Shown here piece after piece: positions 1 to 7,435 of a stretch of 13,097 nt of DNA; position 1 is the stretch's first letter; every line of letters begins with the position of its first letter. The notes beneath the pieces were generated by a model. That model worked only from the letters and a program-made list of their open reading frames with translations, did no database searches and was not told where the DNA came from. The position numbers and the translations under genes were made by a program. Origin of the DNA: an uncultured Flammeovirgaceae bacterium (GTDB lineage Bacteria > Bacteroidota > Bacteroidia > Cytophagales > Cyclobacteriaceae); NCBI GenBank assembly GCA_937138955.1, contig CAKZPJ010000279.1, forward strand, positions 1 through 13,097, in the 5' to 3' direction.

Positions 1-364
1 CCAAACCTACGGTACCCGAAAGAGCCGTAGTCAATGCCTGAAAGTGAGTAACCTCTCCGGGGTCTCCTTCATGAGTGTACTTTCCTTTAACTATATTAAT
101 GGCATGCTTAAAGCCTCGAAAATTAATAAAGTTTAAGTAGATGGTGAATACAATGGCAGCCGTGATGAGCCAAACTACGATAAATGGAACATCTATTCCA
201 TTAACAGAAAATAAGGGGAAAAATATTATAGCCTCAATGATATTCGCTAAAGGGGCAAATAGAGAATCAATAGTTTCATCAATACCTCTTTCTTCTGTCG
301 CCTGTCCAAAAGAGGATAATTGAGTTAACAACAGGCAGGTGGTGAGTAGCAAGGTTTTACGCAT
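1..364 (-). CDS. Sodium:alanine symporter (AGCS) family protein, 5' part only
   Basis: Only the first 121 codons lie in the window; the gene runs off the left edge. Translating the minus strand from the ATG at 362-364 gives a secretory-type N-terminus (residues 1-20, MRKTLLLTTC onward, ending SSFGQ). A hydrophobic segment follows at about 60-80 (VPFIVVWLITAAIVFTIYL), then the AGCS signature GEVTHFQALTTALSGTVGL at 103-121. In this family that stretch precedes the conserved GNIAG loop, which would lie just outside the window. The family imports alanine, glycine or related small amino acids across the inner membrane with sodium. Bacteroidota members often carry such a cleavable N-terminal extension. 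No clear -7 box is seen upstream. The substrate cannot be set from this fragment. Confidence 0.9.
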   Translation of the reverse strand, partial: MRKTLLLTTCLLLTQLSSFGQATEERGIDETIDSLFAPLANIIEAIIFFPLFSVNGIDVPFIVVWLITAAIVFTIYLNFINFRGFKHAINIVKGKYTHEGDPGEVTHFQALTTALSGTVGL

Positions 365-958
365 TAGGCTCTTTAATTTCAATAAAAACAAAGCGGAAAT
401 ATACGCAATCTCCCCTATTTTCCGATAAAACCAATGCATTAATCAGAACAGCAATACCTCCTATCAATATTTCACTAACCTACAGGTGACCTTTTAGTAT
501 TAGCTTATACTAATATATGACGATAAAATAAAATAAAAATGATATAAAAAATTACTTGGATATTACATATTCCTTTTTTACTTTAGCTACAATAAGTAAC
601 TATTTATATAAAAAATTGTATTTAATATTAATTTTTGATAAAAATTATTTTAAATAATGTGACTAAGTTTAATTATTCAACAAATACACCTATTGACAGG
701 TAGAAAATTTGTCTTCTGCTTTTTATTACGGCTAATGCACCTCAGTATAACTGATATTTCACAAAGCGCATTGGAGAAAAAGTTCAAAGTAATTTTATAA
801 AGAATTTAAGTTCACGAATAGATTCTAAATATTATTTACACTCATGCATGGACAATTGACTAATGCCAATAGATACGGAGGGAGTACTTTAATGGGTTAG
901 TCATTTAAAATATACTGATAAAATAAAAGCTAGTATTAACTATATAATCGAACAAGCT
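365..958. other. AT-rich intergenic region between symporter and glycosyltransferase genes
   Basis: These 594 bases hold no convincing gene on either strand. They separate two divergently read genes and so should contain both promoters, but I found no full TAnnTTTG box on either strand. The low-complexity 12-mer ATATAAAAAATT occurs at 542-553 and 606-617. Near the right end a purine-rich GGAGGGAG (877-884) precedes an ATG at 892 that is followed by a stop after two codons; this is discussed in the findings. Confidence 0.6.
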
Positions 959-2068
959 ATGAAAAGCTATGTTGTCCGCTTAGACAAAGGGATGTACCCC
1001 CCTCATGTAAATTTTCTTAAAGAAGAATTAGGTTTCCAGGATTTAGTAAAAATTCAGAAGAAAAATAAAAGGTTAGTAAGTAAGAAGCTTACTGTACTTG
1101 AATGCTTTTGTTTTATATTCTTTCTACTTCAGAACATTCAGCAAATCCGAGATACCAAGACTATTGTGAGTATAGGTTGGTCATCTCTTTTTCTCAAATT
1201 GTTAGTAAAGCTAAAGATCATTCGCTGTCAGCAGTTTTTTTGGTTAGGCTTTTTTATTCACAACTATCGTTTCTTCTCTATACTAAAGCACGTTATGGCT
1301 TGGACAGCTATTAAAGAAGAGTACTATATCATTAATTCTGAGGCAGATCGATCTATTTATCGTCAACATCTAAATATTCCTAATCGTAAATTGATACTAC
1401 TCCCCTACGGAGATTTTTCTTCTGCCAACATTGAAAATCAGGAAATCGAAGCTCAAGTAGGTTCTTACTATTTCGCTGGTGGGTTTACCAATCGTGACTA
1501 TGCTTCCTTAATTGATGCTTTTCGGGAATTAGACCAGAAATTAGTAATTGTAGGTTCCCATTTAAATAAAGATTTACAGGTAACATTGCCGCCAAATGTA
1601 CAGGTACTCCGCGATATACCTAAAAAGCAGTTTAACACTTTAGTTAAAAATGCTAAAGCCTGTATTTTACCACTCAAGGAAGAAACAGGTGCTTCCGGTC
1701 AAATGGTGCTTTTAAACTATATGAAACAAGGAAAAGCAATTATTGTACCTCATATGCAAATTACTAACGAATACCTAGAAGAGGGTACTTCAGCACTCTT
1801 CTATAAGAATACTAAAAAGGATATTCCTAGCATTATACGATACTTAGATCAAGATAAAGACAAAATTGTAGAACTAGGTGTGGCTGCAAACGCACAATAT
1901 AATCGTAACTTAGGTGGTGACACTATTAAGAATAAGTTGCATGAAATAGTAACTACTCTACCATCTCAGCGCACTTTTCCTAAATTAGAGAATAGAACGA
2001 ACCAGAAGGCTAAAAATATAAGATATACTAAATATAAATCAGGAAACTACGGCGCACTGCTGTCGTAA
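959..2068 (+). CDS. GT-B fold glycosyltransferase (GT4-like), probably surface polysaccharide
   Basis: This 369-residue protein has the two-domain layout of GT-B glycosyltransferases. The N-terminal half (1-150) ends in NSEADRSIY and LPYGD at the domain junction. The C-terminal Rossmann half starts near 170 (YYFAGGFTNRDY) and continues with KLVIVGS (194-200) and ILPLKEETGASGQMVLLNYM (236-255). The latter stands where GT4 enzymes have the nucleotide-sugar-binding E-x7-E loop; only the first acidic residue is clear. Such enzymes move a sugar from a nucleotide donor to an acceptor, usually for cell-surface glycans; donor and acceptor are unknown here. The last 30 residues or so are basic and lie beyond the expected fold. 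Their coding end overlaps the convergent RmlD-like gene. No ribosome-binding site precedes the chosen ATG, and no other in-frame ATG lies between it and the upstream stop at 890-892. Confidence 0.8.
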   Translation: MKSYVVRLDKGMYPPHVNFLKEELGFQDLVKIQKKNKRLVSKKLTVLECFCFIFFLLQNIQQIRDTKTIVSIGWSSLFLKLLVKLKIIRCQQFFWLGFFIHNYRFFSILKHVMAWTAIKEEYYIINSEADRSIYRQHLNIPNRKLILLPYGDFSSANIENQEIEAQVGSYYFAGGFTNRDYASLIDAFRELDQKLVIVGSHLNKDLQVTLPPNVQVLRDIPKKQFNTLVKNAKACILPLKEETGASGQMVLLNYMKQGKAIIVPHMQITNEYLEEGTSALFYKNTKKDIPSIIRYLDQDKDKIVELGVAANAQYNRNLGGDTIKNKLHEIVTTLPSQRTFPKLENRTNQKAKNIRYTKYKSGNYGALLS

Positions 2069-2950
2069 TGAGCTTACTCCCTCTCGGAACGTATGAGGTT
2101 TATACCCCAATGTAGACTTCGCCTTATCAATCATTAGCCCCGTTTCAGGTGGCCGCCTAGCAGTTTGACTAAACTTAGATGCATCAGTACGAGAAATAAG
2201 AGTAGGGTTCAGTTGAAATACATCAGCCACTTCTAATGCCATTTGGTGGGGCGTAAGTACTTCGCCCCCAGAAATATTGTAGATTCCTTCGACCTGTTGT
2301 TTAACAACTAAATAACATCCCATTGCCAGATCTTCGACCAAAGTAGGAGTACGGTACTGATCGTCAACGACACTAATAGGTTTTTGTGCTTCTAGGCTTT
2401 TCTTTACCCAAAGCACAATATTAGAGCGGCTCATATTAGGAACTAATCCGTATACTAAAGCGGTGCGTAAAATAGCGTTCTTTACTCGACTCTGCTTAAC
2501 TAGTACTTCAGCTTGAAGCTTAGATTGCCCGTAAAAGTTGATTGGTTGAGGTTTATCTTCCTCTGTTAAATACCGTTTATCTCCTGCAAATATAAAATCT
2601 GTAGAGAGGTGAACAAAGAAGCTATTGTAAGCTTCAGCAGCATGTAGTAGGTGAGCTACACTCTGTACGTTAACCTCCCAACACTCATTCTGATGCTGTT
2701 CACAATAGTCAACATTTGTCATAGCTGCGGTATGAATGATTATATCAGGCCGAACCAGATGAACGATATTAAAAACATGATCACGATTAGTAATGTCCAG
2801 ATCAAAGTACTGAAAATCTTGATACTGTTCAGCAAAACGAGCTTCGCCTCGGGAAGTTACTATGGTATAAATGTCATCGTCAGATAATAATAGAGGAATC
2901 AACTTTTGGCCCAGTAAGCCATTTCCACCAGTTAGTAATACTTTTACCAT
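2039..2950 (-). CDS. RmlD-like extended short-chain dehydrogenase/reductase (NAD(P)-dependent sugar reductase)
   Basis: Starting at the ATG at 2948-2950 the protein has 303 residues, normal for RmlD, which reduces dTDP-4-dehydrorhamnose to dTDP-rhamnose in the cytoplasm. It opens with a beta strand and the dinucleotide-binding GGNGLLG (8-14). It then has TAAMTNVDYCEQ, STDFIF (116-121), and the catalytic pair Y140-xxx-K144 in YGQSK. NISGG near 225-229 fits the substrate domain. A longer reading from 3007 adds 19 residues with no family likeness and would overlap the upstream gene, so I prefer 2950. The substrate is not certain; SDR-family sugar reductases of this type also serve other dTDP sugars, and no rmlA, rmlB or rmlC is nearby. 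It lies 37 bp after the cyclophilin gene and is probably cotranscribed with it. Its 3' end overlaps the glycosyltransferase gene by 30 bp. Confidence 0.85.
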   Translation of the reverse strand: MVKVLLTGGNGLLGQKLIPLLLSDDDIYTIVTSRGEARFAEQYQDFQYFDLDITNRDHVFNIVHLVRPDIIIHTAAMTNVDYCEQHQNECWEVNVQSVAHLLHAAEAYNSFFVHLSTDFIFAGDKRYLTEEDKPQPINFYGQSKLQAEVLVKQSRVKNAILRTALVYGLVPNMSRSNIVLWVKKSLEAQKPISVVDDQYRTPTLVEDLAMGCYLVVKQQVEGIYNISGGEVLTPHQMALEVADVFQLNPTLISRTDASKFSQTARRPPETGLMIDKAKSTLGYKPHTFREGVSSLRQQCAVVS

Positions 2951-2987
2951 AGTCTTTCTGTTTCTTTCACTTAAATAACTAACGGCT

Positions 2988-3860
2988 CTATTGAGCTGGA
3001 AATTCATACCCGAATTGTTGGGTAATTTTCTTTTTAGAGACTTCCTCTACCTCAACCACCATATAAATATCCTGATTTGGCTTTTCTACAGCCCTAGCTC
3101 CAGTCGGCTGAGCAGCAATAGAATCTATAACAGATAAGCCATCTATCACTTCACCAAAAACTGTGTAAGTATCGTCTAAATGAGGCGCTCCACCTTGAGT
3201 AGTATACGCCTGCAACCGCTTTGCTGAATAGTTTCGGTCAACTTCTATTCCTAGCTTTTCCTCTACTTCGGGCTTCAATGACATAAGTTTTTGGGTATAT
3301 GCATCAAACTGTTGAGCGTTGTATAAATCTAGTAGTTCCTGACGAACTTCAGCATAATCGTCTCGTTGAAGGAGCTCCCCCACCCCATCGTTTAATTTCT
3401 GCATATCGATAGTTAGCTTCTCTTTTGGTAAGACTGTTCCTTGCACAACATAAAACTGGCTACCGCTAGACTCTCTTTTTGGGTTGATTTGGTCACCCTG
3501 ACGAGCCGCCGCTAAAGCGCCCTTTTTATGGAAGAGCGTATCAACGAATTCAGCATCAATCTTATAATCTACAGCATCTTCCTGGGTTGATCCCGGACGA
3601 GTGGCTAAGTCACCCGTTTGCACCATAAAATCCTGAATCACCCGGTGAAAGATAACGCTATCGTATTTTCCACTCAGCGCCAACTCAAGAAAATTTTTCT
3701 TGTGTTTGGGGGTGGCGTCGTATAAAATAGCCCGCATATCGCCATATTTTGTACTCATCGTTATCAAATATTCTTTTTCGGAAGAGCAGGCACTTATAGT
3801 GCATATAAGCACTAAAAACAGCCAAAAAATAGTAGATAACCCTCTAATTTTATAGTTCAT
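2988..3860 (-). CDS. Cyclophilin-type peptidyl-prolyl cis-trans isomerase, lipoprotein
   Basis: This 290-residue protein starts with a lipoprotein signal: a hydrophobic stretch (about 10-20), then ISAC with the lipidated cysteine at C25. It is therefore exported and anchored in a membrane, facing the periplasm or beyond. The cyclophilin core is clear: FHRVIQDFMVQTGD (71-84) contains the catalytic arginine R73 and glutamine Q81 of the family, SGSQFYVVQG lies at about 132-141, and TVFGEVIDGL at 233-242. Between the last two is an insertion of about 75 charged, probably helical residues (145-218). Bacteroidota cyclophilins often carry one here. The enzyme speeds proline isomerisation during folding of exported proteins. 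It lies 41 bp after hemC, in the same direction, and a good promoter sits in that gap. Confidence 0.9.
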   Translation of the reverse strand: MNYKIRGLSTIFWLFLVLICTISACSSEKEYLITMSTKYGDMRAILYDATPKHKKNFLELALSGKYDSVIFHRVIQDFMVQTGDLATRPGSTQEDAVDYKIDAEFVDTLFHKKGALAAARQGDQINPKRESSGSQFYVVQGTVLPKEKLTIDMQKLNDGVGELLQRDDYAEVRQELLDLYNAQQFDAYTQKLMSLKPEVEEKLGIEVDRNYSAKRLQAYTTQGGAPHLDDTYTVFGEVIDGLSVIDSIAAQPTGARAVEKPNQDIYMVVEVEEVSKKKITQQFGYEFPAQ

Positions 3861-3867
3861 ACCAAAA

Positions 3868-3900
3868 CAAATTTACTACTTCTAAAATTAAAAAGATCAA
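3868..3900 (-). promoter_or_regulatory. Bacteroidota-type promoter for the cyclophilin gene
   Basis: On the minus strand, TTG (3898-3900) is followed after 22 bases by TAAATTTG (3868-3875), a full match to the -7 consensus TAnnTTTG at an allowed spacing. The box ends 7 bases before the ATG at 3860, so transcripts would have almost no leader. It lies in the 41-bp gap after hemC and could uncouple this gene from holB-hemC. Confidence 0.5.
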
Positions 3901-3901
3901 T

Positions 3902-4822
3902 TTATTGCTCTCTAATTGACTCAAGTATCTGATTGCCACCTTGAGCAATTATTTTTTCTGCCAGTATTTCTCCTACTTTTTCCGGAAGTTCTTTACTACC
4001 CACTACTTGGTCTTTTAGTAGTATTGCACCATCCAAACTCACTACTCCACCCCGAAGATATAACCTACCTCCGGTAATAGTCGCTAGAGCAAATACCGGA
4101 ACACTACACCCACCTCGCAAAGCTTTAAGATAAGCTCGTTCGGCTCGAAGCTGTTGCTCGGTTGCTTCGTGGTTAATAAGCCTACGAATTACCTCTTTTT
4201 TTTCACTAGCTAAACTCACTTGCACTTCAACAGCTACGCTTCCTTGCCCTACGGCGGGAATCATTTGCTCGGTAGAAAATTGATGCACAATAGAACGATC
4301 ATATTCCATACGATGTACCCCGGCGTAAGCCAGCATAAGTGCATCACACTGTCCAGCTTCCATTTTAGCCATACGAGTTTGCAGATTACCTCGCATTTCT
4401 ACGGTGTTCAAATGAGGATTATAGTGTTTAAGTAAAGCCTTACGTCGCACTGAGGAAGTGCCAATAATTAGTGGCTGTCCATCTTGTAAAGAAAAATTAG
4501 GTTTATGACTGACCAGTACATCGGCTGTATGCTCTCGTTCGGTAAACGCTGCAATTTCGAATGTCTCTGGTAAGCTAGACTGTAAATCTTTGGCACTATG
4601 TACCGCCAAGTCTATTGTTTGTCGCTGTAGCTGCTCCTCAATTTCTTCAGTAAAAACTCCTCGGGTACCAATTTCGGTGATAGCGACATCTTGCCGCTTA
4701 TCACCCCGCGTATTAATAGTAACAATTTCGCTTTCTACCCCACCCGCACGTAACTTCTCAGCTACATAGTTTGTCTGCCAGAGAGCTAATTTACTGCCTC
4801 GGGTTCCTATCTTTAATTTCAT
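3902..4822 (-). CDS. hemC: Hydroxymethylbilane synthase (porphobilinogen deaminase)
   Basis: The enzyme joins four porphobilinogen molecules head to tail into hydroxymethylbilane, a cytoplasmic step in heme biosynthesis. The 306-residue product is of normal length. The N-terminus MKLKIGTRGSKLALWQ is characteristic. HSAKDL (75-80) holds the catalytic aspartate D79, and GTSSVRRKAL (121-130) and MRGNLQTR (143-150) supply the arginines that bind substrate carboxylates. C239 in LRGGCSVP is the attachment site of the dipyrromethane cofactor. All key residues are present, so the enzyme should be active. The start overlaps the end of holB by 4 bp, which implies translational coupling. No other heme gene is in the window. 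Confidence 0.97.
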   Translation of the reverse strand: MKLKIGTRGSKLALWQTNYVAEKLRAGGVESEIVTINTRGDKRQDVAITEIGTRGVFTEEIEEQLQRQTIDLAVHSAKDLQSSLPETFEIAAFTEREHTADVLVSHKPNFSLQDGQPLIIGTSSVRRKALLKHYNPHLNTVEMRGNLQTRMAKMEAGQCDALMLAYAGVHRMEYDRSIVHQFSTEQMIPAVGQGSVAVEVQVSLASEKKEVIRRLINHEATEQQLRAERAYLKALRGGCSVPVFALATITGGRLYLRGGVVSLDGAILLKDQVVGSKELPEKVGEILAEKIIAQGGNQILESIREQ

Positions 4823-6006
4823 ACCCGTCTAATTAATTGCCCAATGCTCAATGAAATATCTAGTAACAAGATTTTAGAATTAGCATTTCTCTCTAGCTGA
4901 CCATAAGCTTCATTGAACCAATACAGCATCTTCTCTAGTGCCGAAGCATTTGCTATTTTGCTAAAATTGACTATAAACTCTAAATCTTTACCCTGCATCC
5001 GAATTAATTTCTTTTCTTTCTGTAAGGTATTTTCTTCACCGTAATGAGTCAATTGATCAACCGATTGATGCACTATCATCTCACGAATTATGGCTAGACC
5101 GTAGGTAAAAAGCGCCTTTTGATTTTCCTTACCTTGTTTGTGAAATTTATCGGTAAACGAGAGTAGCTTTTTATAATCTTGAAGATAACACAGGCGCATC
5201 CAATCTCGAAAAAGCTGGTGACTATTATCTTCCACCTCCTGAAATAATTGAAGAGCTTTTTGAAAATTCCCTTCAGCCAACGTAGCAATTCGCTGCAATC
5301 GTTGCCGACCGGCTCCTTCTTCTATAGCCGGATGGTTAATAAGCATTTGCACAATCTCTTCATCCGTAAAAGCCCGGATTTGGACAATCTGCGTGCGCGA
5401 CAAAATAGTGGGTAACAGTTGCTCTGTACTGTGAGCTACCAGAATAAATATGGTCTGATCCGGTGGTTCTTCTAGAATTTTTAGAATACCATTAGCGGCT
5501 GCCGGATGCATTCGCTCGGGATGCCAGATAATGACAACCTTATAGCGGTCACCAAACGCCGTAAGGCTCAACTTTCTGATAATATTCCGACTCTCTTCCT
5601 TGGAAATATTGAGCGATTTATTCTCAGTACCCAAATACTCGCTCCAATCGGCCAATGAACCGTAAGGACGTTCAGCCAGGAAAGTACGCCACTCGGTAAT
5701 GAAGCTATCACTAACTACATCCTTTCCCGTTATTTTCTTAGTAGAACCCACCGGAAACACAAAGTGTAAGTCAGGTTGAGCGTATTGAACTCCTGGTTGC
5801 TGATTACTGGAGGATCGGTCGCCGCAGTCCCCTCCTTCTCCGCGATTGTTGCAATTCAAGTATTGAGCATACGCTAAAGCCAAAGCTAAATTGGGGCTGC
5901 CTTCCGGCCCCAAAAATAGTTGAGCATGGGCTACCTGTTCAGTATTTGCTGACTGTATTAGGTGCTGTTTTACTTCGGACGATCCATGTATTTCTGAAAA
6001 TTGCAA
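4819..6006 (-). CDS. holB: DNA polymerase III delta' subunit (clamp-loader ATPase-like)
   Basis: Delta' is a rigid, non-hydrolysing arm of the clamp loader that places the sliding clamp on DNA. The 395-residue protein has AHAQLFLGPEGSPNLALA (27-44), where the Walker A is degenerate (GPEGSPN, no GKT), as is usual for delta'. It also has PDLHFVFPVG (78-87), VVIIWHPERMHPAAANGILK (157-176) followed by ILEEPP, and ILSRTQ (201-206) at the SRC-motif position. Of the four zinc-binding cysteines expected after the P-loop region only C52 and C61 remain; the other two positions are R64 and S67. The reading frame starts with TTG at 6004-6006; no in-frame ATG is near, and the family N-terminus (FSEIHG, then AHAQLF) begins directly after it. 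The gene overlaps hemC by 4 bp. Confidence 0.92.
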   Translation of the reverse strand: MQFSEIHGSSEVKQHLIQSANTEQVAHAQLFLGPEGSPNLALALAYAQYLNCNNRGEGGDCGDRSSSNQQPGVQYAQPDLHFVFPVGSTKKITGKDVVSDSFITEWRTFLAERPYGSLADWSEYLGTENKSLNISKEESRNIIRKLSLTAFGDRYKVVIIWHPERMHPAAANGILKILEEPPDQTIFILVAHSTEQLLPTILSRTQIVQIRAFTDEEIVQMLINHPAIEEGAGRQRLQRIATLAEGNFQKALQLFQEVEDNSHQLFRDWMRLCYLQDYKKLLSFTDKFHKQGKENQKALFTYGLAIIREMIVHQSVDQLTHYGEENTLQKEKKLIRMQGKDLEFIVNFSKIANASALEKMLYWFNEAYGQLERNANSKILLLDISLSIGQLIRRV

Positions 6007-6034
6007 GAGCCAGTGTTGTCTATTGAGAAAAGTA

Positions 6035-6042
6035 CAAAAATA
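6035..6042 (-). promoter_or_regulatory. Possible -7 box for holB-hemC
   Basis: The minus strand reads TATTTTTG, a full TAnnTTTG match, 28 bases before the TTG start of holB. No TTG is seen at the -33 position, and the box lies in the T-rich tail of the rpmE2 terminator, so it may be chance. Confidence 0.25.
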
Positions 6043-6045
6043 AAA

Positions 6046-6073
6046 AAGTCTTCGATAAGTTTATCGAAGACTT
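6046..6073 (-). terminator. Rho-independent terminator after rpmE2
   Basis: A perfect inverted repeat of 13-bp arms (AAGTCTTCGATAA at 6046-6058 and its complement at 6061-6073) has 2 bases between the arms. Read on the minus strand it is followed by TTTTTATTTTTG. It lies 26 bp after the rpmE2 stop. The stem is AT-rich but long. Confidence 0.8.
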
Positions 6074-6099
6074 CTTAAAGACTCTTAATTTTTTAGAGG

Positions 6100-6345
6100 C
6101 TATTTCTTTTTATAGCGACGGTTGAATTTCTCAACTCGCCCGGCAGCATCCACATACAGCTTCTTACCGGTATAAAACGGATGAGATGCTGAGCTCACTT
6201 CTATTTTCACTAATGGATAGGTGTTGCCATCTTCCCAATCAATGGTATCTTCGGATTGAATAGTAGAGCGAGTGACAAACTTGTGGTCGCTGGAAGTATC
6301 GTGGAAAACCACTTTTCGGTAATCGGGATGAATATCTTTTTTCAT
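6100..6345 (-). CDS. rpmE2: 50S ribosomal protein L31, type B (zinc-free)
   Basis: L31 sits on the large ribosomal subunit at the bridge to the small subunit. The 81-residue product begins [16 protein letters not shown] and contains [12 protein letters not shown] (51-62), both characteristic of type B L31. It has no cysteine at all, so it is the zinc-independent form and not the CxxC form; in other bacteria type B replaces the zinc form when zinc is short. Whether a second, zinc-binding L31 exists in this genome cannot be told. The gene stands alone between its own upstream gap (with a possible -7 box and a small hairpin) and a strong terminator. Confidence 0.97.
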   Translation of the reverse strand: MKKDIHPDYRKVVFHDTSSDHKFVTRSTIQSEDTIDWEDGNTYPLVKIEVSSASHPFYTGKKLYVDAAGRVEKFNRRYKKK

Positions 6346-6364
6346 AGTGTACTAATTTTCTAAA

Positions 6365-6378
6365 GTCCAACAGTGGAC
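6365..6378 (-). other. Small hairpin in the rpmE2 leader
   Basis: GTCCA (6365-6369) and TGGAC (6374-6378) form a 5-bp stem with loop bases ACAG, 19 bases before the rpmE2 start. Ribosomal protein leaders sometimes carry autoregulatory structures, but this stem is short and may be chance. Confidence 0.25.
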
Positions 6379-6409
6379 AGTAAATTTCGGTTCCTTTTTT
6401 AGAGAATCG

Positions 6410-6417
6410 CAAAAATA
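6410..6417 (-). promoter_or_regulatory. Possible -7 box for rpmE2
   Basis: The minus strand reads TATTTTTG, a full TAnnTTTG match, 64 bases before the rpmE2 ATG. No clear TTG stands at the -33 distance. The same octamer precedes lepA and holB. Confidence 0.35.
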
Positions 6418-6449
6418 TGAAATTTATTAAGTTCTAAAAAGCGAGCGAT

Positions 6450-7358
6450 CTAAAAAATTAGGTAAGACCGAACCCTAGCTCCCACAAACAATACATTTGA
6501 CTGTAACGGATAGGGCCGAGAAGCATCGTCAAAGTACTGCTCGTAAGCTGCAAAAGCTTCCATTACTCCTTGTTTTCCTCGAAGCCCTAACCCGGTTTCT
6601 ACCCGATAGTTCATTTTCCAGGTATCGCCTCTATCGAAGAAAATTGGGTTAGCCCAAGCTCGTCCGTACACATCTACTATTTCTGAGGCTTTAAACATCC
6701 ACCGCCCTCCGGCTAATAACGATGCTCGCAAGTTTTGCCAGCTTTGAAACGCTTCTAAGTACTCCGGTCGACGTCCATCTACTCGGTAGGTATACACATT
6801 CAGCCGACCGTGAAAACGATATTGCATTCGCTCACCAATTGAATAATGGGGCGTACTAAAAGCTGAGTACAGGGCAGTCATCACCAGCAGTCGGCGAGTG
6901 GGACTATACTCCTCGTCAGGAATTGATTCATCGGAAGGTACGGTATTATCAATTTCGTGGCGACAATGATGCGTTACCCCAAATTCTAGCGTTCCAACTT
7001 TTGTTTTTCGGAAAAACGCAATTGACTCATTCCAGATGGCTCCTCGCATATGAAAGTTAATTTCGTTGTGCGGATTGGCTGTGAGTTCGTGGGAGAGTGT
7101 TCCGGCAATAGTCGCTTTATCACTAAAACGATAGAGTTCAATTAACCCGAAATACTTGGCGTTCCAGGCTTGCTCATCTAAAGCAGAACCAAAGCCCCGC
7201 ATTCCTTCGGCACTAAAAATGACGTTAGGTAAAAAGCCGCGTTCGCTGGTGGTATCGTCTAAGGGAGCTGGAAAGAAATTACGAGCCACAAAGATTTGTG
7301 CTGAAACGGAGCTAGAAATTAGGAGTAATAAAAAGATTCTTATCCCGAGAGAAATCAT
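6450..7358 (-). CDS. Predicted outer-membrane beta-barrel protein, function unknown
   Basis: I do not recognise this 302-residue protein as a named family. It has a clear signal peptide (hydrophobic 7-18, likely cleavage after SVSA at residue 20). The rest is rich in alternating aromatic and polar residues, as in EFGVTHHCRHEID and YRFHGRLNVYTYRVD, and it ends in VRSYLIF with a C-terminal phenylalanine. Together these suggest an outer-membrane barrel. There are no long hydrophobic helices. It lies 77 bp downstream of queE in the same direction and may be cotranscribed, though no functional link to queuosine or folate is apparent. A role in transport or envelope structure would be a guess. Confidence 0.6.
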   Translation of the reverse strand: MISLGIRIFLLLLISSSVSAQIFVARNFFPAPLDDTTSERGFLPNVIFSAEGMRGFGSALDEQAWNAKYFGLIELYRFSDKATIAGTLSHELTANPHNEINFHMRGAIWNESIAFFRKTKVGTLEFGVTHHCRHEIDNTVPSDESIPDEEYSPTRRLLVMTALYSAFSTPHYSIGERMQYRFHGRLNVYTYRVDGRRPEYLEAFQSWQNLRASLLAGGRWMFKASEIVDVYGRAWANPIFFDRGDTWKMNYRVETGLGLRGKQGVMEAFAAYEQYFDDASRPYPLQSNVLFVGARVRSYLIF

Positions 7359-7435
7359 AGTAGTTTGATTTGATTACCCCAACAAGTTACCAACTTAGTA
7401 TTCAGAAAAAGATCGATTTATAAAAGAACCTTACG

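Noticed and set aside
141..323. Plus-strand 60-codon frame at the left edge
   Set aside because: The minus strand here encodes the AGCS symporter with its signature motif.
2951..3007. Longer start for the RmlD-like gene
   Set aside because: The extra 19 residues have no likeness to the family and overlap the cyclophilin gene's end. The methionine at 2950 directly precedes the nucleotide-binding strand.
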